A DNA stretch of 64,000 bases from Pyrinomonadaceae bacterium (GTDB taxonomy: Bacteria > Acidobacteriota > Blastocatellia > Pyrinomonadales > Pyrinomonadaceae): assembly GCA_021463165.1 (NCBI GenBank), contig JAJTWY010000002.1, forward strand, positions 1 through 64,000, given 5' to 3'. The position numbers and the translations under genes were made by a program. A model generated the notes under the pieces. It was not told where the DNA came from, made no database searches, and saw only the letters and a list, made by a program, of their open reading frames with translations. Within the stretch, counting starts at the first letter, position 1; each line of letters starts with the position of its first letter. This document shows positions 19,182 through 27,928 of this stretch, piece after piece.

Positions 19182-20525
19182 CTAGTTAAGCGAGGCGTCG
19201 ATGACGTCGGCGATACGCCGGGCCTGGGCTTCGATCGATCCCTGATCCTTGCCTTCGATCATCACACGGGCAAGGTTCTCGGTGCCGGAATACCGGAGCA
19301 GAAGACGCCCTTCACCTTCGAGTTCGGCCTCGACCGCTCTCGCGGCATCGGCAATGGCCGGAACCTCACCAAACGGCTGCTTCCTTGCAACTTTAACATT
19401 CAAAAGTGTCTGTGGATACGCGGTAAAGCCCTCCACCGCCCCTGAAAGGGAAACGCCGCGTTCGCTGATCGCCCCGAGCAATAGAAGCGCCGTCATCATC
19501 CCATCGCCCACGAGGCTCCGCTCGGGGAAAATGATGTGGCCCGACTGCTCTCCGCCAATCTCAGACCCCGTTTCGACGAGTTTCTCAAGCACGTACTTGT
19601 CGCCGACGCTCGTCCGCATCAGGTTGATATCATTCGACTTAAAGGCAAGTTCAAGCCCGATGTTGCTCATCACGGTCGCAACGACCGTCGAATTTGCGAG
19701 TTTTCCGCGATCTTTCAGGCAGCGGGCCATTATCCACAACGTGGCATCGCCATCGACGACCTTTCCGGTCTCGTCAACAAAAAGCGCACGGTCCGCATCA
19801 CCATCGAATGCAATTCCGATATCAGCCTTTTCGGCAACGACCCGCTCGCACAGAGCTTCGAGATGCAGCGAGCCGCAGTCCCTGTTGATATTGCGGCCGT
19901 CCGGAGCGTTGTTGATGACAACTACCCCGCCGCCGAATCGGTTGAAAACAGCCGGGACAAATTCTGAGGCGGCTCCGTTAGCGCAATCGATCACCAGGCG
20001 ATAGTGGTTCAGCTTGATCTCGTTCGCAGCCTCGTTCAGATGCGAGGTATAGGCGAGATGAAAGAACGCCTCGTCGTCGGCCGCGGCCTCGGGAATATCG
20101 GTTTTCGAGGGCAAGCGTTCGTCAAAAATATCAGCTTCGATCTGACGTTCGGCCGCCTCGTCCAATTTGGTACCGCTCGGCAGGAAGATCTTTATCCCAT
20201 TGTCCTCGTAGGGGTTATGAGATGCGCTGATAACGATACCGGCATCGAGCCCGAACTCCCTCGTCAGATACGCAACGCCCGGCGTGGTTATCACGCCCGC
20301 CGAACGGCACGTGGCCCCTTCGGCGGCAATACCCGTCCGAAGTGCGGCTTCTATCCGGGAGCCCGATTCGCGCGTATCGCGGCCGCAGACGAATTTGGGA
20401 TCGCGTCCGAGCCTTTGGCGAAACAGCCTGGCCAGCGACGCCCCGATAATACCGACAGTTCTTTCGTCGAGCGGGAACTGCCCCGCATGCCCACGAATGC
20501 CGTCTGTCCCGAAGAGTTGGTCCAT
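19182..20525 (-). CDS. glmM: Phosphoglucosamine mutase
   Basis: 447 residues, normal length. Interconverts glucosamine-6-phosphate and glucosamine-1-phosphate on the way to UDP-GlcNAc for peptidoglycan and lipopolysaccharide. Motifs: FGTDGIRG near the N-terminus, the phosphoserine loop VISASHNPYEDNG (Ser102), the metal loop FDGDADRALF, the sugar loop GGEQSGH, and the phosphate site RYSGTENLARVM near the C-terminus. The S-G-T-E-N form with short length separates it from phosphomannomutase. First gene of a likely glmM-aroB-membrane protein operon. Confidence 0.95.
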   Translation of the reverse strand: MDQLFGTDGIRGHAGQFPLDERTVGIIGASLARLFRQRLGRDPKFVCGRDTRESGSRIEAALRTGIAAEGATCRSAGVITTPGVAYLTREFGLDAGIVISASHNPYEDNGIKIFLPSGTKLDEAAERQIEADIFDERLPSKTDIPEAAADDEAFFHLAYTSHLNEAANEIKLNHYRLVIDCANGAASEFVPAVFNRFGGGVVVINNAPDGRNINRDCGSLHLEALCERVVAEKADIGIAFDGDADRALFVDETGKVVDGDATLWIMARCLKDRGKLANSTVVATVMSNIGLELAFKSNDINLMRTSVGDKYVLEKLVETGSEIGGEQSGHIIFPERSLVGDGMMTALLLLGAISERGVSLSGAVEGFTAYPQTLLNVKVARKQPFGEVPAIADAARAVEAELEGEGRLLLRYSGTENLARVMIEGKDQGSIEAQARRIADVIDASLN

Positions 20526-20643
20526 AAGAGATCGCAGCCACAGGCGGCTGTAAACGAATAGTTATACCCTATGAGTTGATCGCAAACAACCACTAGAAAG
20601 CCATAAGCGATCTTTGTGCTCCCAATAACTTTTTCGGAAACTA

Positions 20644-20678
20644 TTGACAACTGCTTAAGGTTTAAGCGAATCTTATAC
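20644..20678 (+). promoter_or_regulatory. Candidate promoter region with inverted repeat
   Basis: TTGACA (20644-20649) and TTATAC (20673-20678) are 23 bases apart, too far for an unaided sigma70 promoter. Between them lies a perfect inverted repeat GCTTAA-GGT-TTAAGC (20653-20667). This may be an activator or repressor site for the gene at 20743; inference only. Confidence 0.3.
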
Positions 20679-20742
20679 GTGTATTAGCCCCGGTAGCTTC
20701 TGAAACTGCTCCTTTCCGTAAGCACCTGTCCGTAGATCAGAT

Positions 20743-21990
20743 ATGAACAAACGCGTATTATTCGGCATCGCAATCACGGCCGTCTCGGTAGTTCATGGAA
20801 CGGCCCAGTCAAACACAGGCCAGCCTCAGGTACGTTCTGATCGTGTCATCGTGACAAGTACGCTGCCCACACCGCAGCCGGCCCCAACACCGGCACCGGT
20901 TCCTCGTGTAGCGCCGACACCGATCGTCGTCGGGCAGGGCGGCCCAAATATGGCAAGCAACCTTAGCCACAATGGGCCAAGCTTCTCGCAGATCAAGTCA
21001 CGATTGGCTGAGGCCAAGCGCTATCTGCAGACACGTCCGCTGACGACGGCATCGGCTGAGCCAGCCGCTTTTCTAACGCTCATCCGGGTTGCTTTTTACG
21101 ACGACCGTGAGCGAAGGATGGATTCCGTCGTGATGGCAAAGGAACAGTTCCTCGCGACCGGGTCGCAGGTGATGCTGATCTCAGCCGCCGGCAAACAGGT
21201 CTTTAGCCGGATCATACGGGGGAATGGTGTCAACACCCCTGTTGTCATCACCGATACGAATGGACACGATTATCTGCCGCTGGTCGTCCAATACCCGCGC
21301 GAGAAGCGCGGCCTCTATCAGGAAATGGCCTACTATACATCGACGCATCCGTGGCTCGTCACGCCCGAGGTCGTAAACGCAGGGCGTTTCTACGTGCGAA
21401 ATGTGGTCGATATTGCCCGCGATCAGCTGCGAAGCAAAGGCTATTTCATACAGCCGAAGGTCGCCGATTTCGCCGAACGGCTGTCAACCGTCGAACACGT
21501 TGACCATTTTCGTTTCCGAACCGAACTTCACGCTAACATCTTTAACGACATTTTCACGTTATACGCATTGAACGAGGGCCAAACCTACCGGTATTCGGTC
21601 AGTTCGGCCGGGGCCGGCGGTATGGTGCAGATGATCGCCCCGACCTACCGAATGGTCCGGTCGCGTTTTCCGAACGCGGCGCTGATGCCGGACTTTGTCG
21701 AAGGAATGCGAAACCACGTCAATGCTGTGCAGGCAATGCTCCTTTACATGCAGATGACCTGGAATGACCTGGCGGGAAGTCCGACGGTTGCGAACGCACT
21801 CCAGACAGGCATCGCCACCGAAGAACACCTGATGGCCGCGGGATACAACTCAAATCCGGCAAAACTCCCCGGCTACATCAACCGCGGGGGCGAGAACTGG
21901 CGCGACCTGATCCCACGCGAAACGAAGATCTACCTGCAGATCTGGGATTCGCTCGAACGCGCAGTTCCGATGGCCCCGCGAAAGCAGTAG
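20743..21990 (+). CDS. Secreted lytic transglycosylase-like (SLT domain) protein
   Basis: 415 residues. Signal peptide at 1-21 (ending GTAQ). A Pro/Thr/Ala-rich linker spans 38-65. The middle (about 85-235) is of unknown fold. Residues about 262-400 resemble the lysozyme-like SLT fold: catalytic Glu278 in ALNEGQTYRYSVSSAGAGGM, the VQMIAPTY that follows it as in GLMQLMPxT, then GYNSNPAKLPGYI and IPRETKIYLQ, matching the A-Y-N-x-G and E-T-x-x-Y-V motifs. It likely cuts peptidoglycan in the periplasm. The Glu spacing and the G-M-V-Q variant are slightly off the classical consensus. Confidence 0.75.
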   Translation: MNKRVLFGIAITAVSVVHGTAQSNTGQPQVRSDRVIVTSTLPTPQPAPTPAPVPRVAPTPIVVGQGGPNMASNLSHNGPSFSQIKSRLAEAKRYLQTRPLTTASAEPAAFLTLIRVAFYDDRERRMDSVVMAKEQFLATGSQVMLISAAGKQVFSRIIRGNGVNTPVVITDTNGHDYLPLVVQYPREKRGLYQEMAYYTSTHPWLVTPEVVNAGRFYVRNVVDIARDQLRSKGYFIQPKVADFAERLSTVEHVDHFRFRTELHANIFNDIFTLYALNEGQTYRYSVSSAGAGGMVQMIAPTYRMVRSRFPNAALMPDFVEGMRNHVNAVQAMLLYMQMTWNDLAGSPTVANALQTGIATEEHLMAAGYNSNPAKLPGYINRGGENWRDLIPRETKIYLQIWDSLERAVPMAPRKQ

Positions 21991-22048
21991 AGCGATCTCT
22001 GACAAAATTATTACATTTCTAAACCTTATCTTCTGATAAGATGGCGTT

Positions 22049-22717
22049 GTGACTCCGAAGATCAGAGCACAATTCGAGCTTCTCCCGATCGAGGAGGTCG
22101 CGAATACGATCACGCACGGTCTGGGTTTGATCCTGAGCATTATCGGGTTCGCCATCCTGTTGGCGTTTTCCGGGTTTAGCCGCGACGGTTGGTCTCTGGC
22201 CAGTACCATCGTTTACGGCAGCTCGCTGGTGGTGCTCTATGCGGCCTCGACGTTCTATCACGGCTCGACCTCACCGCGGATAAAGAAAAATCTGCAGATA
22301 GTCGATCATTGCTGCATCTATCTGCTTATCGCCGGGACCTATACGCCATTCAGTGTTGTGGTGGCGGGCCAAACGGGAAGCAATGCGTTGCTTATCGGGG
22401 TCTGGTCGTTCGCCATTGTCGGAATTCTGTTGAAGCTGATATTCGGGGCACGATTCCCTGCGGTCTCTGTGATCTCTTATGTGCTGATGGGCTGGCTTGG
22501 CATCTTTGCCATCAAACCGCTGATGGACGGACTAGGAATGGTGCCCGTCGTCCTCGCGGTCGCGGGCGGCGTGGCATATACGCTGGGAGTGATCTTCTTC
22601 CCTTGGAGATCGATCAAGCACCATCACGCGATCTTCCATGTATTCGTGCTCGCAGGCAGCATCATCCACTATGCCGCGATCCTCTTCTACGTTGTTCCTC
22701 AAACCGTGAATTTATAG
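22049..22717 (+). CDS. Hemolysin III / PAQR family membrane protein
   Basis: 222 residues with seven predicted membrane segments. The family's metal-binding residues are visible: ASTFYHGS (His in TM2 region) and the C-terminal HHAIFHVFVLAGSIIHYAAI with paired histidines. Bacterial members (YqfA/TrhA) act in membrane lipid and fluidity homeostasis; true haemolysis is not implied. The start is GTG; the nearby ATG at 22041 is in another frame and stops at once. The 3' end overlaps the converging response regulator by 19 bases. Confidence 0.85.
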   Translation: MTPKIRAQFELLPIEEVANTITHGLGLILSIIGFAILLAFSGFSRDGWSLASTIVYGSSLVVLYAASTFYHGSTSPRIKKNLQIVDHCCIYLLIAGTYTPFSVVVAGQTGSNALLIGVWSFAIVGILLKLIFGARFPAVSVISYVLMGWLGIFAIKPLMDGLGMVPVVLAVAGGVAYTLGVIFFPWRSIKHHHAIFHVFVLAGSIIHYAAILFYVVPQTVNL

Positions 22718-23382
22718 CCGAGGCCGTGAACGGTCTGAATGTACTGCGGATGTCGGGGATTTTCTTCAAGTTTCTGCCGCAGCCAGGCGACGTGCACATC
22801 GACGGTTCGCGTCGTCGGGGTGGAATCATAACCCCAAACGGCATCCAATAGATCGTCGCGCGAATGGACCGTGCCGCGATTCTCGATAAAGAACTGCAGC
22901 AGGCGAAACTCCATCGCGGAGAGATCGACCCGCTGATCGCTTTTCGTCACCTCGGCGCGGCGAAGATCGACACCGACGTCGCCAAATCGAAAGGCGCCGT
23001 TCGCCGGAGCCTCGCTCGATTGGGGCGACCGGCGCAACAGTGCCTCGATCCGCGCAAGCAATTCCATCACCTCAAAAGGCTTCGTTAGGTAGTCGTCCGC
23101 TCCGAGTTTGAGTCCGAGGACCTTGTCGATGGTCTCTCCCTTCGCGGTGAGCATCAGGATCGGGGTCTGAATTCCCTTCTGCCTAAGGTCGCGGGCAATA
23201 TCGAAACCGTTCTTTTTCGGCAGCATTACGTCAAGCAGGATCAGATCGAACTCGCCCGAGGCCGCAAGGTCAAATCCCGTCTGCCCGTCCGAAGCGCTCG
23301 TGACCTCAAAGCCCTCGCTCGTGAGACGATCGGTCAATGTCAGGATCAGGCCTTTTTCGTCTTCGACCAGAAGGATTCGCAT
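22699..23382 (-). CDS. OmpR/PhoB-family response regulator
   Basis: 227 residues. Receiver domain 1-115 with acidic pocket E7-D8, phospho-acceptor Asp51 (LLDVMLPKKNGF), Thr79 and Lys101 (YLTKPF). A winged-helix DNA-binding domain spans about 130-227, with the usual RGTVHSRDDLLDAVWGYDS ... TRTVDVHVAWLRQKLE and a C-terminal GLGYKFTV. It lies 38 bases downstream of its sensor kinase on the same strand and completes a two-component pair. Regulated genes are not known. Confidence 0.92.
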   Translation of the reverse strand: MRILLVEDEKGLILTLTDRLTSEGFEVTSASDGQTGFDLAASGEFDLILLDVMLPKKNGFDIARDLRQKGIQTPILMLTAKGETIDKVLGLKLGADDYLTKPFEVMELLARIEALLRRSPQSSEAPANGAFRFGDVGVDLRRAEVTKSDQRVDLSAMEFRLLQFFIENRGTVHSRDDLLDAVWGYDSTPTTRTVDVHVAWLRQKLEENPRHPQYIQTVHGLGYKFTV

Positions 23383-23420
23383 AAAATCGCAACAAAAAAC
23401 TAACAGCCTCAGCGGTGAGG

Positions 23421-25247
23421 CTATCCCTGCGGGATCTCGATAGTGAATTTACTCCCGACCCCCATCTCGCTTTCCGCCTTCACGGTCCCGCCGTGGGCGG
23501 CGACGATCTGCTTTACGAGCGAGAGGCCAAGGCCGTTACCGTGTATCTGGGCATCCACTACTTCTTTCGAGCGAAAGAACGGCTCGAATATCTGTCGGAG
23601 ATCGCCCTTGCTGATCCCGATCCCGCGATCCTCGACCGCGATCTTCACGCGACCGTCGCCGTTCGAGGCAGAAACCCGTATCCAAGGGTTCCCGTTACTG
23701 TATTTGACCGAATTCGCGATCAAATTCTGTATCGCCTGGCCAAGCGCGGCCTTGTCGGCATTCACGTGAGGCAGACCATCTGAAATATCGGTCTCAAGCT
23801 CAAATCCCCGCTCCTCGATCAGCGAACGGCACTCGAGAAGGGCCGAATCGACTATCTCGTTCACGGCCGCATCTGCAAAATTGAATTTTCGCCGTCCGGA
23901 ATTCGCACCGGCAAATTCAAGTATCTGCTCGACCATCGCCGAAAGCTTACGGCCTTCGCCCTTGATCAGTTCTCCGTAACGCGAGACCTGTTCCTCGGCC
24001 TTGGCGACGCCATCCGAGAGATTCTCACCGGCCGAATAGATGACGGCGAGCGGGGTGCGGAATTCATGTGAGACGCTCGAAACAAAATCGATCTGTCGCT
24101 GCGCGGTCAGTTTTGCCCGTCGGGTTGACCAGATTATCGCGAAGATCGCCGTGGCAAGTAGAAACAGCAGACCAAACCCAAGGGCAAGATTCCGCCTGAG
24201 ATTCGATGCGAGAAAAGCATCGAGCGAACCCGCCGAATGCTGCACCTGCAGCGTCCATATCCCTGAAAGCTCTTCGCCACGTGTCGTCGCTGTGAACATC
24301 GCGGTTCGCGGAGCCCCTTCTGTCCTTAGCGTTATCTCGACCTTGTCGCCTCCGCCGGCTTTTCCGACCGTGTTGAAGGCGCGCGTTTCGAGCCTGGAAT
24401 TGATCAGAACGTCGGCCTGCTTCTCGCCGCTGCCCTTTTCCTGACGGTCGAGTGTTGACATCAGCTCGCGGTTGCCGAAGAACATAAAGTTTTTCGGCGA
24501 AACGTCGAGGAGTTTGGCCGCGGCATCCGGGCCACCGCCGGTGAGCGAAGCAAAGACGGGCGATCCGCTTCCGTCAACTACGGCGGCCTTATACTCGCCG
24601 TCGCCAAAATACTTGCCGGCAAACTCAGGAAGCACCTTGCCGGTCACAACAGCCTCGTCGAGCAAGATCAGGAGGTAGCCGGCGATCTTCGGCGAAACCC
24701 GCATCCGCTCAGTTTCGTCAGCGCTGCCGGACAGACGCCGAACCATTATCTTACCGGCATTCAGATCAGCTTCGTGCACCGGCTGTGCCAGCAGGAGCGG
24801 CCTCTCGTGGACCGGTTTGAATGTCTTATCGGTCACGAATTGCTGACGGATCGCAGCAACATCCGCCGGGAGCGATGCGGCAACGAACGCTCGCGAGTCG
24901 CGATCATAGCGGAGATCGGTCTCGGTCTTGGTACCGGAAAAATAGATCTCTTTGACAAGCTCGGGATACCTCGCCTTTTCCAGCCAGAAATCGAACCGCT
25001 CGTTGAATGGCCCCCAATCATTCTTTTCAAAACTTGCCGACGTGGCTTGCAGGTTGAAGTAGATATTCTGGATCTCTTTATTGAAATCCTCGGCAAAACG
25101 CTCCGCCTGATCGTGGACAGCCTTTCGGGCCTTTTCGCCCTCGGCCTCGTTTATCTTGGTCATCCATTGGTACTGCATGACGGCGAGGACCGCGAGCACG
25201 ACCATCAGACCTCCGCCAAGCAATATTGTTGACCACGAACGTTTCAT
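23421..25247 (-). CDS. Membrane sensor histidine kinase
   Basis: 608 residues. TM1 at about 7-25, a large periplasmic sensor region (26-360) without a family I recognise, and TM2 at about 362-383. HisKA follows with phospho-acceptor His394 in SSVSHEFRTPLAVI, then a HATPase domain with N-box (QAIQNLIANSVKYS), G1 (VEDRGIGIS), F-box (IFEPFFRS) and G2 (GNGLGLSLVK). A HAMP domain is not evident. Presumed to phosphorylate the adjacent OmpR-type regulator. Its start faces the unknown secreted protein at 25459 across a 211-base divergent gap that carries CTTAAC direct repeats. Confidence 0.9.
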   Translation of the reverse strand: MKRSWSTILLGGGLMVVLAVLAVMQYQWMTKINEAEGEKARKAVHDQAERFAEDFNKEIQNIYFNLQATSASFEKNDWGPFNERFDFWLEKARYPELVKEIYFSGTKTETDLRYDRDSRAFVAASLPADVAAIRQQFVTDKTFKPVHERPLLLAQPVHEADLNAGKIMVRRLSGSADETERMRVSPKIAGYLLILLDEAVVTGKVLPEFAGKYFGDGEYKAAVVDGSGSPVFASLTGGGPDAAAKLLDVSPKNFMFFGNRELMSTLDRQEKGSGEKQADVLINSRLETRAFNTVGKAGGGDKVEITLRTEGAPRTAMFTATTRGEELSGIWTLQVQHSAGSLDAFLASNLRRNLALGFGLLFLLATAIFAIIWSTRRAKLTAQRQIDFVSSVSHEFRTPLAVIYSAGENLSDGVAKAEEQVSRYGELIKGEGRKLSAMVEQILEFAGANSGRRKFNFADAAVNEIVDSALLECRSLIEERGFELETDISDGLPHVNADKAALGQAIQNLIANSVKYSNGNPWIRVSASNGDGRVKIAVEDRGIGISKGDLRQIFEPFFRSKEVVDAQIHGNGLGLSLVKQIVAAHGGTVKAESEMGVGSKFTIEIPQG

Positions 25248-25308
25248 CTTTTTTGATTTTCTATCGAGAATCGCCGCCTGTCTATGGTTTTTCGGTATAT
25301 TTTACATT

Positions 25309-25336
25309 CTTAACAATTTCTTTGCGTCGTCTTAAC
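25309..25336. promoter_or_regulatory. CTTAAC direct repeats (candidate response-regulator site)
   Basis: CTTAAC at 25309-25314 and again at 25331-25336, exactly 22 bases apart, i.e. two helical turns. OmpR-family regulators often bind tandem direct repeats of 11-bp period. The site lies between the divergent kinase and secreted-protein genes. Inference. Confidence 0.35.
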
Positions 25337-25458
25337 CACCTGCGAAAAGGGAGCGTCTAGTATTTGATCTGACGAACGGGAAAAGAGCCGGTTTGCAACA
25401 GCAGCGGATCATTTTCCCGATCCGAAAAAAAATCAAAAAGATCTCTTGGAGGCAATTT

Positions 25459-26766
25459 ATGAAAAAGTTCTTTCTTTCAATCTTCGCCGTTTCGCTCTTC
25501 TTCCTCGGACTCGGCGCATTGGTAAACCAATCAGGAGCTAAGTCAAGATCCGACGAACGTGCGCTTGAACTCATTCGCAAGGCCCGCATCGCCATCGGTG
25601 GCGAAGCGGCGATCAACAGCGTACAGAGTATGAGGATAGTCGGCCGTACGACAAAGACCATCACGGTCGATGGCGTCGCCCGCAGCGAAAGCGGCGAGAC
25701 CGAGATCGCGATGCAGCTTCCCGATAAAATGATGAGGTCGGTCAAGCTCGGTGATGACGTCGGCAGCGGCGAGGCCCACCGTGTGATGACGCGGCAGTTC
25801 GACGTGATAACCTCCGGATCCGCCGGGGATAAAATGAAGATCGAGCTGAAGGCAGATGGCAACGGCCCAATTCTCGAACGCAAGATCGTGGTCCGCAAGG
25901 ACGACGGATCGGTGATCGAACTCACGGGCGACGACGCCGCTCAATGGATAGCCACGCATCCGGTTCCGGAAGGTGCAAAAACGGTTACTGTGATCAAAAA
26001 AGGCGACGGAACCGAGGATCACGAAGTGATCGTGGGCAGGGCCGAAGGCGGCAACGCAACCTTTACCACGAAGGACGGAAACACGGTCGTTCTCAGGGAA
26101 AGGACGCATAAGGTAACGACCGACGGCCCCGGCGACCAGGAGATCGTAGTCCTGCGAAAGGCCGATGGAGGCGAATCTACCTTCACGACCAAAGATGGGG
26201 ACGTGATCAAAATGAAGACGCACGACGGCGCGTTCCGCGCGGCCGAAGGCGGTATCATGGCCACAGGCGTAAGGTCGAACGAGATCCTTCGCACAACGCT
26301 CAGCCTCTTTCTTTCGGCCCCGCAGGGAATGGATGTGACCTATACTTTCGCCGGTGAATCGACCGTTGACGGCACTGCCTGCAACGTCGTGAAGGCCGAG
26401 TTTGGCGGAAGCGCCTACAAGCTGTTCCTCGATCGGTCGTCAAATCTTCCGGTCGCCATCTCTTATCGCGGAATGCCGATGCCGCAGGTTCTCAAGTTGG
26501 ACAAGGCACCGGCAGGAGACGGCAAGCAGGATGTCGTTATCGCACGCACGCTCAGCGGTGCCAAGGAACTCGCCGACATCCAGATCAAATTCTCCGATTT
26601 CCGCAACACCGGCGGCGTCCTGCTTCCCTATCGCTGGGCCCAGACGAGCGATGGCAAAAGTGATGAGGTTCTCGATGTGACGAGCTATGAGCTCAATCCC
26701 GCAAATATCGCTGAGAAATTTCAGAATCAGAACGTGATGTTCAGGACCGCTAAGCCCGGTAAGTAG
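25459..26766 (+). CDS. Secreted protein of unknown function with internal beta repeats
   Basis: 435 residues from the ATG at 25459, chosen because GGAGG lies 6 bases upstream and a clean signal peptide (MKKFFLSIFAVSLFFLGLGAL) follows; the open frame extends 22 codons further up. Residues about 30-110 resemble the start of outer-membrane lipoprotein-carrier-like proteins (RKARIAIGGEAAINSVQSM). The middle has at least two copies of a repeat: ATFTTKDGNTVVLRERTHK and STFTTKDGDVIKMKTHDG, each preceded by EVIV or EIVV. The C-terminal 150 residues resemble a LolA-like half-barrel (DVVIARTLSGAKELADIQIKF). Divergent from the sensor kinase and possibly its target. Confidence 0.65.
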   Translation: MKKFFLSIFAVSLFFLGLGALVNQSGAKSRSDERALELIRKARIAIGGEAAINSVQSMRIVGRTTKTITVDGVARSESGETEIAMQLPDKMMRSVKLGDDVGSGEAHRVMTRQFDVITSGSAGDKMKIELKADGNGPILERKIVVRKDDGSVIELTGDDAAQWIATHPVPEGAKTVTVIKKGDGTEDHEVIVGRAEGGNATFTTKDGNTVVLRERTHKVTTDGPGDQEIVVLRKADGGESTFTTKDGDVIKMKTHDGAFRAAEGGIMATGVRSNEILRTTLSLFLSAPQGMDVTYTFAGESTVDGTACNVVKAEFGGSAYKLFLDRSSNLPVAISYRGMPMPQVLKLDKAPAGDGKQDVVIARTLSGAKELADIQIKFSDFRNTGGVLLPYRWAQTSDGKSDEVLDVTSYELNPANIAEKFQNQNVMFRTAKPGK

Positions 26767-26791
26767 GCCGGCACGTCCGACAAAGGAACAC

Positions 26792-26836
26792 AAAAAGGCA
26801 CAAGAGAACGCAATGGCTTAACTCTGTGCCTTTTTT
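26792..26836. terminator. Bidirectional-type terminator
   Basis: AAAAAGGCACA (26792-26802) pairs with TGTGCCTTTTT (26825-26835). T-runs appear on both strands, so it can serve the plus-strand gene ending at 26766 and the converging reductase, whose last codons lie inside the hairpin region. Confidence 0.65.
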
Positions 26837-27837
26837 GTTTCCATCGTGCGACGCATAATGGCCGCGACAACGGCTCGGCCGCCATCGATCGCACCCTTGA
26901 TGTGTCGCTGGTTCGTGAAATGCCCCGCGACATAAACACCCGGGATATTCGTTTCGAAGGTCTCAGGATCGTAAACCGGGACCTCGCCGTATTTTCCCTG
27001 CTCGGTCGCCACGCCCAGTTCTTTCATCATCGTCAGATCGGCGTCCGCCCCTATCAGAACAAAAACAACATCGTTCTCGAGTGTCACCCTCTCGCCGTTC
27101 TCATTCTCAAGCTCGACCCCGCCGTCGCGTATCTCGATAACCTTGCCTAGGAAGAAAAGGTTAAGGCAGTGCTGGTTCAGTTCCTGTTCGAGCGGCTGTT
27201 TGACCCAATATTTTATGCAGCCCTGTTTGGGATCGTTATTTTCCCAATCTTCGCGAAAGATCGCGAGCGTCGTGTCCGCACCTTCCTGCGCCAGAAACAA
27301 GGCTGCTTCGCCCGCCGAATTCCCGCCTCCGACGATCAACGCCTTCTTCTTCACCCACGGATATGTCTCGCGGAAATGATCATAAACGTGCGGAAGGTCT
27401 TCGCCGGGGACGTTCAGCCGACGCGGGTGGTCCATCGCCCCGATCGCGAAGAGAACCCTGCTAGTGCGGTAACTGCCTTTATCCGTCGTAACAAGAAACC
27501 CGGGATCCCCGCTCTGAGCTCGTGCCGGCTCGTCCGCTGCCTCGATGCTGACCACGGTCTCCTCGGTCCTGACGTTCAGCTCATTATCCAGGACGAACCG
27601 CACATAATAGGACAACAGCTCTTCTCGCGTCGGCTTTTCTCTAGCCGGTCTCAGGTCCCCTTCGCGAAATTCAAGCTCGTTGGTTGTCGAGAAAACCGTC
27701 AGCCCGACCGGGTAGTTGTAGATCGTGTTCCCGATCAGTCCCTTCTCAAGCACAAGATAGACAAGCCCGGCTTGTCGCGCTTCGTTGGCGGCAGAGATGC
27801 CGGCAGGGCCGGCACCGATGATGATCAGATCGTACAT
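26818..27837 (-). CDS. ypdA: YpdA-like FAD/NAD(P)-dependent disulfide reductase
   Basis: 339 residues, thioredoxin-reductase-like. The FAD site is GAGPAGISAANEA near the N-terminus, the NADPH site is VGGGNSAGEAALFLA, and the second FAD motif is PGVYVAGHFTNQRHIKGAIDGGR. There is no CxxC redox pair between the domains, which is a feature of the YpdA family proposed as bacillithiol-disulfide reductases, rather than of TrxB. The symbol follows that family; the bacillithiol role here is inferred. It is divergent from gpmA, with a perfect palindrome just upstream of its start. Confidence 0.85.
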   Translation of the reverse strand: MYDLIIIGAGPAGISAANEARQAGLVYLVLEKGLIGNTIYNYPVGLTVFSTTNELEFREGDLRPAREKPTREELLSYYVRFVLDNELNVRTEETVVSIEAADEPARAQSGDPGFLVTTDKGSYRTSRVLFAIGAMDHPRRLNVPGEDLPHVYDHFRETYPWVKKKALIVGGGNSAGEAALFLAQEGADTTLAIFREDWENNDPKQGCIKYWVKQPLEQELNQHCLNLFFLGKVIEIRDGGVELENENGERVTLENDVVFVLIGADADLTMMKELGVATEQGKYGEVPVYDPETFETNIPGVYVAGHFTNQRHIKGAIDGGRAVVAAIMRRTMETKKAQS

Positions 27838-27843
27838 GCATAG

Positions 27844-27861
27844 GAATTTTAGCTAAAATTC
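27844..27861. promoter_or_regulatory. Perfect 18-bp palindrome, candidate operator
   Basis: GAATTTTAGCTAAAATTC is fully symmetric. It begins 6 bases before the ypdA-like start and lies 67 bases before the gpmA start. Each half contains TAAAAT, which could also act as a -10 box on either strand. Confidence 0.45.
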
Positions 27862-27928
27862 TCAAATTTTTCCCGACACATCCGATACAGACTTGAAACT
27901 CAGGTGCGGAAGCCAGAAACTGGTGTTT

